Positions 54,877 to 64,000 of a stretch of 64,000 nucleotides of DNA are shown here, one piece after another. The DNA is from Gliomastix tumulicola. Its lineage: Eukaryota > Ascomycota > Sordariomycetes > Hypocreales > Bionectriaceae. Numbering within the stretch: the stretch's first letter is position 1; each line of letters starts with the position of its first letter. The stretch lies in the NCBI GenBank assembly GCA_001599755.1, contig BCHX01000008.1, positions 992,001 to 1,056,000 of the forward strand. Direction: 5' to 3'. The notes under the pieces are model-generated. The model saw only the letters and a program-made list of their open reading frames with translations. It did no database searches and was not told where the DNA came from. Position numbers and translations under genes: made by a program.

Positions 54877-56187
54877 CTATGGTCGAACAAATTTGGCATG
54901 CGCCGTATCCCATCGTGCCGGCATATAATCCGAGATCTCATCATCTTCCGAGAACTCCTCAATCTCCCAGCCAATTCCATCAGCGGTTAACCATCTATCG
55001 ATGATGTACATCGTCGTCGGCTTGAAACTAGATGCCAGGGCGAGCAGCATCGTCGTGCGCAGGTGCTTGCCTGGGGTTGGGAACGGCCTGTCCGTCGTGT
55101 ACTTGGCCCAGGCGCGCTGCCACGCGCGGCCGTCGGCGTCCCTCAGCTTGGCCATGCTCACGATGAAGTGGAAATACAGGAAGCATTCTTTCGGCCGGTT
55201 GTTCGAGTGTTCGTCGAATCGGAGCTGATGGTTCTCCAGGTTCCCGCCGGACATGTATCTATCCTTCACGACCCGACAACGATTGATGGAGGACTCCAGG
55301 AGCTCCATTTGCCACGTTCGATAAGCGCCCTTGCCCCTCGGGCGTATAATGAGCTGGAAGTTGTCGAACCATTCCTTGATCTGCTTTGAGAGGAGCAGCG
55401 AGTTGGCTGGGCCCTCGAGGGCAGACTTCTTCAGCCCGAACAGCTGCTGGCAGTTGTGTTCGGTAAGATTCGCTCCGTTCCGGACAATGTGGGTGGCGAT
55501 GACCTGGTCTGCGGCCCTGAATCCGAGGACCTGGCAGCGGATGCGCTCCTCGCTGTCGATATAGCTCTTAGCGTTGTAGTATTTTACCGCTTCCGCCCGG
55601 AAGTGGCTCTCCTGCTCGTCGCATTCCTCGCCGGTCTTAGCAGGCTCTGGGGCATACAGGTCCTGGATCCAGTAGCATGGTTTCTCCTTGACTGGTTTGC
55701 GATCCCACGGACTAGGCTCCTCGGCTGTCATGAGATGCGCCAAGGATTGGTCGAGAGTCTCCCTTATGATCGTTTCGCCGTCAATGGTGTGGGTGGTGCT
55801 GATGACCTTCGGCCTCTTTGAAGACTTATACCATTCCCCCCAGTACAGGTCGCCGATGTCGATAGACCTCTCCTGAATAGCCTCGCGATTCTTCTTTCGG
55901 CTCGTGATTATGTCTTCGTCGACGGCGCGACCTCTGTCGCGTCGCTCCTCTCTCTTCAGAACCTCTTCCTCAGCGAGCGACAGGTTCCACTCCAGCTCCA
56001 GACGCTGGGTTTCCATGTCGGCGAGGCGGGTTTCGGAATTCTCACTCGAAGCAGGATCATACTCATGCTCATTGTTGATTCTTTCCCACTTGTGGTAGAA
56101 ATCTTTGAGGGGCTCGTGGGCTTTTTCGTAGTCTGAGAGCCTTTTCTTGGCCCGGTCGCGAGAGGCCTTGGCGTCGGTGAGCTTCAT
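54877..56187 (-). CDS. HNH-nuclease-like protein, fungal type
   Basis: Intronless, 436 aa. Residues 1-110 are charged coiled-coil (RDRAKKRLSDYEKAHEPL; LELEWNLSLAEEEVLKREER). Then comes a conserved fungal middle with DIGDLYWGEWYKSSKRPKV. The HNH-like module is at about 220-290: RCQVLGFRAADQVIATHIVR, LFGLKKSALEGPANSLLLSK, IKEWFDNFQLII. This matches the HNH pattern in which His (ATHI) and Asn (PANSLLL) are kept, but the last metal-ligand position is occupied by FDNF instead of a clear His. The C-terminal part (YFHFIVSMAKLRDADGRAWQ; FPTPGKHLRTTMLLALASSF) is typical of this expanded fungal group. Catalysis is uncertain. It may be a DNA-interacting conflict or regulatory protein. Confidence 0.78.
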   Translation of the reverse strand: MKLTDAKASRDRAKKRLSDYEKAHEPLKDFYHKWERINNEHEYDPASSENSETRLADMETQRLELEWNLSLAEEEVLKREERRDRGRAVDEDIITSRKKNREAIQERSIDIGDLYWGEWYKSSKRPKVISTTHTIDGETIIRETLDQSLAHLMTAEEPSPWDRKPVKEKPCYWIQDLYAPEPAKTGEECDEQESHFRAEAVKYYNAKSYIDSEERIRCQVLGFRAADQVIATHIVRNGANLTEHNCQQLFGLKKSALEGPANSLLLSKQIKEWFDNFQLIIRPRGKGAYRTWQMELLESSINRCRVVKDRYMSGGNLENHQLRFDEHSNNRPKECFLYFHFIVSMAKLRDADGRAWQRAWAKYTTDRPFPTPGKHLRTTMLLALASSFKPTTMYIIDRWLTADGIGWEIEEFSEDDEISDYMPARWDTAHAKFVRP

Positions 56188-56587
56188 TTTGAACTCTCCC
56201 TGTACTTGCTCGTCCGTTAGACAACTTGATTTTCCCTTGTCTTGTCTGATTTTTTTTTCTTTCGTGTGTGTGTGTGTGGTGTGTCCGAATACGTGCCCTG
56301 ATCAAAACCTTTGCCTATTCTGTATCCGTCGGAAAGGTCTGTCTCGTCTCTTTTATAGACGTCATGCAGGGTTACCATGAGGCTGGCCTGCTCTAGAGTT
56401 TACAACTCTATCTCGAAATTTAGACAGTCAGCGGTACCAGCCACGCGATTCATTCCAAATCAAGCTCACGACAAATGCATTCGGGAACTCTACTAACGCC
56501 ACACAAGTCACCAGATCATTTTATCGTGGAGCAGAGAAAGGAGATTAGCATACCTAGTAGTGATCGGTTTGAGTACAAGAATGGTGT
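56188..56587. promoter_or_regulatory. Promoter region of HNH-like gene, with GT microsatellite
   Basis: 400 bp. A (GT)n tract at 56264-56284 and a T-run precede the HNH start. A TATA box sits at 56350-56357 (minus). Confidence 0.5.
56350..56357 (-). promoter_or_regulatory. TATA box of HNH-like gene
   Basis: TATAAAAG on the minus strand, about 165 bp upstream of the ATG at 56187. Confidence 0.55.
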
Positions 56588-57924
56588 CTAAACCAAAACG
56601 CCACCTTGAAGCGACAATGCCAACATGATTCTCCCCAAATAGAACATGTGCCGATGTTCGCTTACATCAAATGGACCATACTCTTCCATCTCGAGAAAGG
56701 AGTCCGTCTCGTCCAAGCCAGCAACATATCTCACGTAGCTATCGTCATAGTGTGCGATAGTGATGTAGATCTCGTGTCGGTCTTGTGAAACCAGCAAACG
56801 ACTGTCAGGTGAGAAGCTGTCGTCAGAAAGATTTTGCGCAAGTAACTCTCCGCATGACTAACTCACCGGAACTGCCCAGAACGTGCATTTGGCCCTGCCG
56901 ATGGCCCTTGAGTTCCAATCCATGCTACTAATTGCGCTCCTTCTTGAATTCGGATCTTGTCGTATACCGCACCTGAGCTCCGTCTCACATACGGTTTGAC
57001 CTCGGCGATCATAGTCGGAGCTGCTGATGCAGCATCGCGGAACACGCCATCGACGTGGGCTTCATAAACCTTCGACTTTGAGGTGTCCTGGAGCACAAAG
57101 CCCTGGCGGTACAGGCTCCACTCCCCGGGAATGGATGGGTTGTGAAGGCTGAGGGCCTGCAAGAAAAGGATTAGGGCTGAATTGACGATCTGCTCATCCT
57201 CGATTGCCTTGAATCCCCTAGCCTGGATACCAGAGACTGGAGAGTAGGGGGACAGCTTGCCGATCCTTTGCGACGTGGTCGTTTTTGGGGTGTCGTTGAT
57301 GCTCAGATCTCCCAAATTCACCACGGCGTCGTCATCATTTTCCTCCTCCTCGAGATTGTCTGTGTACAAGGCATGACGCTCTCTGCGCGTCGGCGTCTGC
57401 GGATTCGCCGCCTTTGCAGCCGAAGCTCTGGTTTCCCTTGGCGTTTCAGCGATAATCACCTTCGCCAGCGGCTCATCGGCGGGTGGCAATTTGTCCAAGC
57501 CAAGTGACCTCCGTTGATAGTGCAGCACCAGGGCAAATGTCCCCTCCACCATGGCCGCGTTAGGAGTATTCCGAGGTGAATGAGTGTCTTTGGCTTCGAG
57601 GGACACCTTCTCTCTGACTTGATCAAGGTATCTCTGCCAAGATTCATAAGAGTCAAGGAAAGTCTTGGCCAGGCCCATTGCCTGAGAGGAAATGTGTCGG
57701 CCTCTATTGCACTCGTCATAAAATTCAGAGCTCTCCGTGCGCTTCTTCACGATAATCCGAAGAAGCAGAAATTGTTCAAAACTCATTTTGGAGGCAGACT
57801 CTAGACGAATTGAGGTCAATGTTTGCGACTTGTATCGGCTCTGGTGGTGGAGGTTTGGGTAGGCGGCAGTCATCTTGATGTTCCATTCTTTGGCATTGGT
57901 CGGAAGAATCGTTGTATCCATCAC
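56588..57924 (-). CDS. PD-(D/E)XK nuclease-like fungal protein
   Basis: Two exons, 57924-56867 and 56801-56588, around a 65-bp phase-2 intron; 423 aa. The variable N-terminal half is helical, then acidic (LEEEENDDDAVVNLGDL, about 195-212). The ordered C-terminal half has EDEQIVNSALILFLQALSLH, then YEAHVDGVF followed by MIAEVKPYVRR. The Asp (about 292) and the E-x-K (about 308-310) fit the PD-(D/E)XK catalytic signature. Next come IQEGAQLVAWI and, after the joint, RRLLVSQDRHEIYITIAHYD and LGRIMLALSLQ. This is a large fungal family classified with the PD-(D/E)XK nuclease superfamily. Catalytic residues appear present, but nuclease activity and target are unproven. Confidence 0.78.
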
Positions 57925-58844
57925 GAGAATGGGGCTGCTTGAGTGCAGACTGGCATAAAAACCGTGAAGGATAAGGGCAAATTTACTTGCTCATTAGGAG
58001 GATGAAAAGTGTTAATGTGTAGTATAAGTCTTAGTCGGGCCTCCGTTTCACATATACCCTCCTACGACGCCGGAGCGACTTTGCAAAGTAGGCAATCCCA
58101 AGCTTGGGCGGCTATAACTGTCAAGAAAGGGAAAAGATGACAGATGCTTCAATGGAAAATACTGAACCAGATTCAGTACCCACACAGCTGAATAAATAGT
58201 TGAACTATAGGACCATATAATTTGAGCGTGCATATGGCTAAAGCTTTTCGTCAACTACGTGGTGCCCTCAGAGGGTGCAGAGTAGTGAGGGGCCAAAGCG
58301 CCAAGATACAGGGGCATGGAAAAGGGGCACAGCCGGTCACCACAGCCGCGCGAACTACAAGTCTATTTTTATCCTTCATTGGGCATGACTGCCTTTACCC
58401 AGTAGGAGGGTGATAGTTGGTTGGAGCTACCTGTTACCCCTCGATCAGGCGCTTACAGCCATGGCCAGCGCTTCCGGGGCTCGCCCAAGTACGTGGCATT
58501 TTAAGACACAAACTTAATCGGATGTGTCAAATCAGTAGGTACAGCTTATTCATAAAGGCGGCATACGTCCCGCGTTGAGGCGCATATTGTGTTATCTCTC
58601 GAGTTGCATGACAAATTACCACTCACCAACGATCTTTTCGTCACCTTTCTATTACCATCAAAGCGCGTGTATGTATGTCAAGTGGGGCGACCTGCCCCAA
58701 GCCAATAAGACGACGGAGTTAGTCGCCACAGTGATCGGTCGTAAACAAACAGGGCTCCACTTTGGAGCACGCATCCGCATCGTTGGATTTCACGCCATTT
58801 CATCACCCAAAGCCGGCCTACCATCCTCATATTAAGCCGCCGCG
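57925..58844. other. Divergent intergenic region
   Basis: 920 bp between the PD-(D/E)XK gene (minus) and the unknown gene at 58845 (plus). Short frames only. Confidence 0.4.
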
Positions 58845-59975
58845 ATGACCCTCATACGCCTCGACCCATCATCTCATCAACCGTCCATCCAAAGAGAAGG
58901 TCTCGACACATCTCAGATGAGTTCCCTCACCCAACCGGCTCAGCAGGTGCTGCAAACGCAAGCAACCACGAAGTCGGGGAAACCATTTGGCCCAGCCGTT
59001 GCCCGCGTCATGCCTCTAGCTGAGTCGGTCATTTATCCTGCGACACGTCATAAGGAGCCTTATTTCCCGCTCGAGCTCCTACACCGCCTCAACATGTCGC
59101 TATCCACCCTCTCCCTAGACGGGGAAGTGCCTGATCGTCACGAAGCGTTCCTGAAGCCTCTGCCAGTCGAGCAGCTGACAGGGTGGCTACAAGTCACACA
59201 GCCGTGGGCAGACGACGATGGCACTGCCGATTTCTCTTTGCCAAGCATTCCGTCGTGGAATAGCAGATACACTGACGCCAGCTTCGTCTGGCAGTGTATA
59301 TGGTCCTATCTCACTTTCAACGGGACCAAGTCAGATGACTGGATCACGATTCTCCGGAATTTCTCTCCTTGGAGATTATTCAAGTACCTCATCATACCCT
59401 CCCTTACACGCCATTCCTTGCGCTTTACTAACTATTTTTCAATAGCAATGAGCACAAATGGCTGCATCGTCGGTGTGAGGCTCACGCAGACTGGCAAGCC
59501 GAGGGCTATTTTCGATACTGCGTTCCCGGTACTTCTGATCTCGATCCTTCAAAACCCCACGTCAACTGTTTCGTCGGGGACAACGTGCCCTTGAAAGAGG
59601 ACCAATTGTCCACAAGCGAGGTGCAGAGTATCCTCTGGCTGTCCAGTAACACCGGGGCGAAGACCGTTTATCTGCACCACAATATCATTCCCGTACGTCA
59701 TACTGCCAGCATCATATCTCCCCTGCTGCTGCTGTTGCTGCTGCTTTTGGTTAACAATGTATCCCCAGGTGACCATCATTTCATGCTCAGGGAAGCAGCT
59801 TCGTATCGTCCAGGGGATCACGCGCTTCAAGGAGAAATCAGTCGAGATCCGCAAGTCGAAAATCCTCGACTTCGAGAAGGGCATCACACGTGGCAGGGAT
59901 CCAAATTGGAGGAATTTCTTGACAGTACTCTGTTGGTTCATTGGCGAGCCTGTCGGAGACACGCAAGCTGCTTGA
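58845..59975 (+). CDS. Fungal family protein of unknown function, 330 aa
   Basis: Three exons: 58845-59383, 59446-59692 and 59769-59975, with introns of 62 and 76 bp. Joints are exact in phase and restore conserved blocks. The blocks are WNSRYTDASFVWQCIWSYLT and FNGTKSDDWITILRNFSPWR, then NEHKWLHRRCEAHADWQAEG and YFRYCVPGTSDL, then LSTSEVQSILWLSSNTGAKT and VYLHHNIIPVT. The end is FEKGITRGRDPNWRNFLTVL and CWFIGEPVGD. I recognise this as an expanded, lineage-specific fungal family but know no function. There is no signal peptide or membrane helix. In-frame ATGs at 58917 and 58920 are alternative starts. Confidence 0.72.
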
Positions 59976-60291
59976 GTACTAGACAGCTGTAGCTTTGTAA
60001 CATCATGGATCGTCTTCACCGAGATGATTTTCCTACCTTGCCCTTGATCACGTACGTACGTTCAGTGTTCAGTATCCTGGTTCGTGTTGATATCGTAGAT
60101 GTCATGAGTCCCTAAGCAGCGCATAGAAAGAAGAATTCAGCACACTTCTGTTCATAGTCTATTCCTGACACTAAGTGACAGTCGTCTTCTCACAAATTCC
60201 GGCGTAAATACCGCCCGAGCTCCTCCGCAATGACACTCCTATACCATAGCAGTAGCATCAACCCACACCAAGCGACGAAGCTACACCCATA
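59976..60291. other. Intergenic, tail to tail
   Basis: 316 bp between convergent genes. Nothing recognised. Confidence 0.4.
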
Positions 60292-61739
60292 TCAGATGTG
60301 AGGTGTCGGCAGCTCCCAAGCATCGGCTTGAATCCTCCAGATCTCATGCCCCCATTCTTGCACAAGCGGTCCCATATCACAGAGGACTCTTTCGACCAAG
60401 GGCTTGTCCTTGGAAACAAACTTCCGGACATACTCCTCCTCAGTCTGGAACATCGCAGTCTCCCATTCCTCCCTCCATCGCTTCACAGCTTCGGCATGCT
60501 CCGGTCGCGTGTTATGCACGCCCCGAGCAATCATGTACGCGGTACAGAAGCGGTTGTTGGCTGTGTCGGGCTTCACCACGTCAACATGATCGGAGAACTG
60601 ACGGAACAGCCAGAGCATATGCAAGTTGTGCCAGGCTTCGAGTTTGTGTATCAGGACGATCATGGTGCCGCCGTCGGCCAGGCGGTCGAGACCGATGGCA
60701 AGCTGAGAGGTAAAGTTTCGCACCTTCTCGATGTGCCTTGGACCAGCGATCCGATCCAACGACCGCACGAGCTGGCATCCGCAGACGACGAGATCAAAAG
60801 GCCCTCTGAGAAACGTCTGGGGTGGGAGGAATGTCTCGTGTTCGGGTCGATCGGGGTGACTGCTCGGAAACGTGCTCATGCCCAGATCTCCAGCGAGCAT
60901 GGTGATATCGAAATGGTGGATATCGACACTCTGCCCCTTTTCTAGAGCAACCTCGTAGTCGGCTCGCTCGGCTGGGACTTGAGCCTCCGTTTCCCCGCTC
61001 CCATGGCTCTGCAGGAGGACTGGATGGCCACCTAGGTCGTGCGGCAGCGTGATCGACTTGACCGAGAGGTTTGGTACATCCTCGTTGACCTTGAGGATGA
61101 AGTTGAGGAATCCTCCTGGCGCCGTGCCCATGTCCAGCACCTTGGTCTTGCCTGACGGAAGCCGGAGCGGACTAGGGTGGCCTTTGCGGATGAAGTTGGT
61201 GTGTATATACCGGGCGACTGTCTTCATGATCTGGAACAGACTTGCCATCCCGGCCGCGGGATTCCGATCTTCCTGCTGCCGCGTCCGCTTGAAAGCCTCA
61301 GCAGCTTGGAGGTTCTTGTGTGCCTAGGCTTAGTGTTAGTGGCTGATGATTCCCCTGTTGCAAGACGAGACATGAACGGAGGCCAAGAGCTTACCTGTGT
61401 TTGAGATTCCTGAAACCTCTGGAACTCCTTGCTATTGGTCCTGATGTAATCCTCGACCTGCTTGTCGAGGTCACCGAAATCGACGTGACCATGGCCAGTC
61501 GTTGAGACAGCTACATCAGACTCCTGAAAGGCATCACGATGAGGAGGGGCATCATGAAGAGGGTCGTCCTGATGAAGAGTGTTGTTCTGGTGAGAATTGT
61601 CGTCCTGAGGAGGGTCGTCCTGGTGAGGAGGACGAGGAAAACGAGGAGGGTCGCCCTGACGAGGATGTTGAGAAGTGTCGTCCTGTTGAGGAGGGTCGTC
61701 CTGTGCCGAGGGCGCAGTGAGGTCACGAACGCTAGCCAT
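60292..61739 (-). CDS. FtsJ-like SAM-dependent methyltransferase
   Basis: Two exons, 61739-61395 and 61323-60292, around a 71-bp phase-0 intron; 458 aa. Residues 1-75 are low-complexity repeats of Asp/Pro/Gln/His (DDPPQQDD, HQDDPPQDDN), then a short coiled region. The methyltransferase core starts at about 175 with TKVLDMGTAPGGFLNFIL, the motif I SAM loop in the FtsJ form. It continues with FDITMLAGDLG, FDLVVCGCQLVRS and LADGGTMIVLIHKLEAWHN. The Asp in motif IV and the Lys after the last strand fit the RrmJ-type K-D-K-E arrangement. Family members methylate ribose 2'-OH of RNA. The fungal branch with this tail is uncharacterised, so the RNA target is unknown. Confidence 0.78.
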
Positions 61740-62915
61740 GGCGGGAAGCCGTAGACTGGTGACGCCACGCTGGGGAAGAGCAGATTGATCGGTGGTGAAG
61801 ATATCGCGGTCGAGAATGAAAGATGAGATGAGGAAGAATCCAGGGTGGAAGGCAAGTAGCTGATGCTATCGAAGAGTGGAAGTTGCTGGCAGTCCAATGG
61901 TACTCTGCGAGTCTCTGTGGATGGATGGAAGGAAGAAGGATCAAGTTGAAAGCTGGGAATCCGGAGTGCTTAAATATCCAAGCGTTTGTCGCAAGAGAAG
62001 TATTCAGGTCATGTGTCAAGGCCACGATCGATGTTTTCTTGTACGTAACTCCCTGCAGGTTTGTTTGTCGGCTTCACTTGAGCAATCGCTGGTGACCTGT
62101 CTGGCCAGGCTTCACCGCAACGCTGGCCGCATACCGCTCTTCTGGGACCGGGGAACGATCCGGAGCTTGTATAGCATGGCGGGTAAGATGATTGTATAGC
62201 CTGCCCAACCCCGTCACTCGCATCACTCGCGTCACTTGGGGACGATATACCCGGACCTGAGTGAAGCAGCTGCTCTGGCGTCACACAAGGGGATCTTTTC
62301 CGCCTTCCCCGCCTCAGCCAAACACGCTGAAAATGCCAGTCACTCCGTCCCCGCGGGAATCCATAGCCTCAAACATTGCAGTCTTCAGTCGTTTGCAGAG
62401 ATGACGGCAGAGGACACCCTAAGCGATGGCGCCAGACTCATGAATTCACCGCACCGCGTGAAGACAGATACCCCAATTACGAGCAGGCAGCGGTGAATGG
62501 CACCATGTTGTTTGGATATCTACTTAGGTATCCTGTTGCGAGCAGGCAGTGGTGAATGGCACCATGTTGTTTGGATATCTACTTAGGTATCCTGTTGCGG
62601 ACGACGGTGCCAACGCACCACGCCCGTACTCGTCCACCTGTGCTGTAGGGGACTTCTTTCAGCACGAGGCCTCATTCAAGGTGTTTGACTTTGATTTAAT
62701 AATCTCTTTATCATTGATGAGCCATAGTAAAGCAGTAAAAACTCCGAACCCCTTCCCAGTGTGTGAATTGAGTTGTGTGGTGTGCCCCGTCGTCTCTCAT
62801 CATGGTGACATTCGCTACCCTAGACCTCCCACCATCCAAGACGACGAAGCCCGCTCGACGCCGTCCCTTTGGTGCCATAGGAAAAAAAATGTTGGTCAAT
62901 CACCTTTGACCATGT
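61740..62915. other. Intergenic, 1.2 kb, with 59-bp tandem duplication
   Basis: The left end is the methyltransferase promoter. The right part carries the duplication listed separately. A 210-codon plus-strand frame (62549-63181) crosses it but has no protein-like features. Confidence 0.45.
62481..62598. repeat. 59-bp direct tandem duplication, two copies
   Basis: Units 62481-62539 and 62540-62598 begin GAGCAGGCAG and end CCTGTTGC. I find one difference (C/T at unit position 11). Confidence 0.9.
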
Positions 62916-63224
62916 CTATGGGTTCCTTTGCCTTGATAAAAACTCAAGTTCTCTTGATAGTGCGTCCGTTGTTGTGCTGGAAGAGGTGTGACTTGACGGC
63001 GCGAGCCCCGTTCTCCCTTGGAGCAAACGGTCCGTCATACTGGTTGACTGCAGGTAGCGTTGCATCATGGGCGACGCAGAGGCGCTGCTGTTTGAGAAGC
63101 AATAAGTCAGCAGTGGACCGAGATATACCAGGGGCAGTGAGCCATTGGCTGGAACTGAAGGTGTGGCTTGGTCTTACCTAGTGTTCGAGACCGTGGCGGT
63201 GCCAATTGGGCTGGGGTTCGACAT
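62916..63224 (-). CDS. Possible small two-exon gene, 72 aa, unknown
   Basis: Exons 63224-63178 and 63087-62916. The intron is well formed (GTAAGA donor, GCTGAC branch, AAACAG acceptor, 90 bp). A TATA box lies 137 bp upstream. The spliced frame starts MSNPSPIGTATVSNTS and is Ser/Thr-rich throughout. A second frame across exon 2 (DATLPAVNQYDGPFAPRENG) looks more protein-like but is not reachable from this start with the visible splice sites. The transcript is likely real; the protein is uncertain. Confidence 0.35.
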
Positions 63225-64000
63225 TGTGGTGCTAATTGATCCCTGACAGCTAGCTAGGGTGTAGTTGATATTGCGATTGAAGATGGCGACAGGTAGTGTG
63301 GAAGAACGGTTCGGATGATTGCTGATGCTGAGATGGGACGAAAAGCATGAATACATACGTCCTTATATACCCGGCAAAAGTGAAGGCGCCTCGCTGTTTC
63401 GATTTTTTACATCTCGACCTCATTCACGGTCGTCCCCGACAGCTCACGACCGCTCCATCCATAAGACTCATCGCAAGGTCACCGTCACAAGGCAACTGGC
63501 CGGAATAGGCATGTCTCTGGGTCGCCGGCCGTCCACTTCCCCCTTCGTACCTGGGCGCCTGCCCAATCCTTCCGCGATCACGTCCATCTGATTCCCTCCC
63601 CCGTTACGCAGTATGTATTTAGCCCCTGCCAGGTGCCATGGACGAAGGTGGATGGCCTGAGTCAACGAGAACTGGCCGCCATCTGATTCACCCCGCGCCC
63701 GCCCCAGCATCCCTGCCCCACGCCTGTATCAGGTTGACCGTGCGCGGGAGCCCCCCCTGGTCGATGGAGATGCGATGCTGCGCACGTCACAGAGAAGAGA
63801 AGAGACGAGACGAGACGAGACGAGATGAGGGGAGAGTGTGATGGGCGGTAATTTGCGTCCCGCGGCTGGCGGCTGTGGCCGATGTCATGATCCAATGGGT
63901 GAGCAGAGGACGGTGACTTGACGCCGGTTGAAGGTCTTGTTCGTCCGGGAGGATCAATTTAGAGAGGGAGTGGACGGCGACGAGGGAGAAAATGGATAAT
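63225..64000. other. Right-end intergenic region with pentamer repeat
   Basis: Contains the small gene's promoter and a GAGAC pentamer tract at about 63802-63829. No gene seen up to the window edge. Confidence 0.4.
63362..63370 (-). promoter_or_regulatory. TATA box of small minus-strand gene
   Basis: TATATAAGG on the minus strand, about 137 bp upstream of the ATG at 63224. Confidence 0.5.

Noticed and set aside
54758..54990. Frame starting MATGEQNVQSPFRRRHEDPP
   Set aside because: The start looks fair, but most of it overlaps the HNH-like gene in antisense and it lacks a continuation or intron with clear signals.
62549..63181. 210-codon plus-strand frame
   Set aside because: Begins in the tandem duplication, has no protein-like blocks and runs antisense to the better supported small spliced gene.
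1..64000. CRISPR arrays, insertion sequences, bacterial operons or riboswitches
   Set aside because: The window is eukaryotic with spliced genes; no spaced direct-repeat array or intact transposase was seen.

Overview
The window looks like a chromosomal stretch from a filamentous ascomycete (Pezizomycotina, most likely Sordariomycetes). Genes are interrupted by short introns of about 44-130 bp with fungal donor, branch and acceptor signals. Families typical of that group are present: HET-domain proteins, WSC-domain secreted proteins, GH71 glucanase, Zn2Cys6 regulators, cytochrome P450, SIP5 and ARP6. One ambiguous base (N, 6663) shows it comes from a draft assembly. Exon joints below were worked out by hand from reading frame and splice signals. 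Genus and species cannot be read from the sequence.

Layout. 0-5 kb: a HET-domain gene and a C2H2-type gene broken by two stop codons. 5-13.3 kb: a cyclin-D1-binding-protein-like gene, an FAD oxidoreductase, a GH71 glucanase without signal peptide, and a secreted four-WSC protein with a Thr/Asp/Glu repeat tail. 13.3-15 kb: gene-poor, holding a decayed repeat fragment of a fungal NLR-type protein. 15-33.7 kb is mostly conserved housekeeping or metabolic content: membrane-anchored SDR, SIP5, ARP6, Gfo/Idh/MocA oxidoreductase, a small coiled-coil protein, a P450, a GPI-type surface protein and a large triple-AAA ATPase. 33.8-38.7 kb: two divergently transcribed, distantly related genes of a family I do not recognise. 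39-47 kb: ELO-like membrane protein, a second HET gene with a frame break, a small beta-rich protein, an MFS sugar transporter and a secreted cysteine-rich protein. 47.6-54 kb: amino-acid transporter, third HET gene, Zn2Cys6 factor, four-TM protein. 54.8-61.7 kb: an HNH-type and a PD-(D/E)XK-type nuclease-like gene side by side, a fungal family of unknown function, and an FtsJ-like methyltransferase. The last 2 kb hold a 59-bp tandem duplication and one small two-exon gene.

How the genes fit together. I see no biosynthetic gene cluster. Three HET genes, the NLR-like relic, the broken C2H2 gene, the two nuclease-like genes and the unknown paralog pair give the window the look of accessory, fast-evolving allorecognition/conflict DNA interleaved with conserved core genes. 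The most promising unexplained element is the divergent paralog pair at 33.8-38.7 kb.
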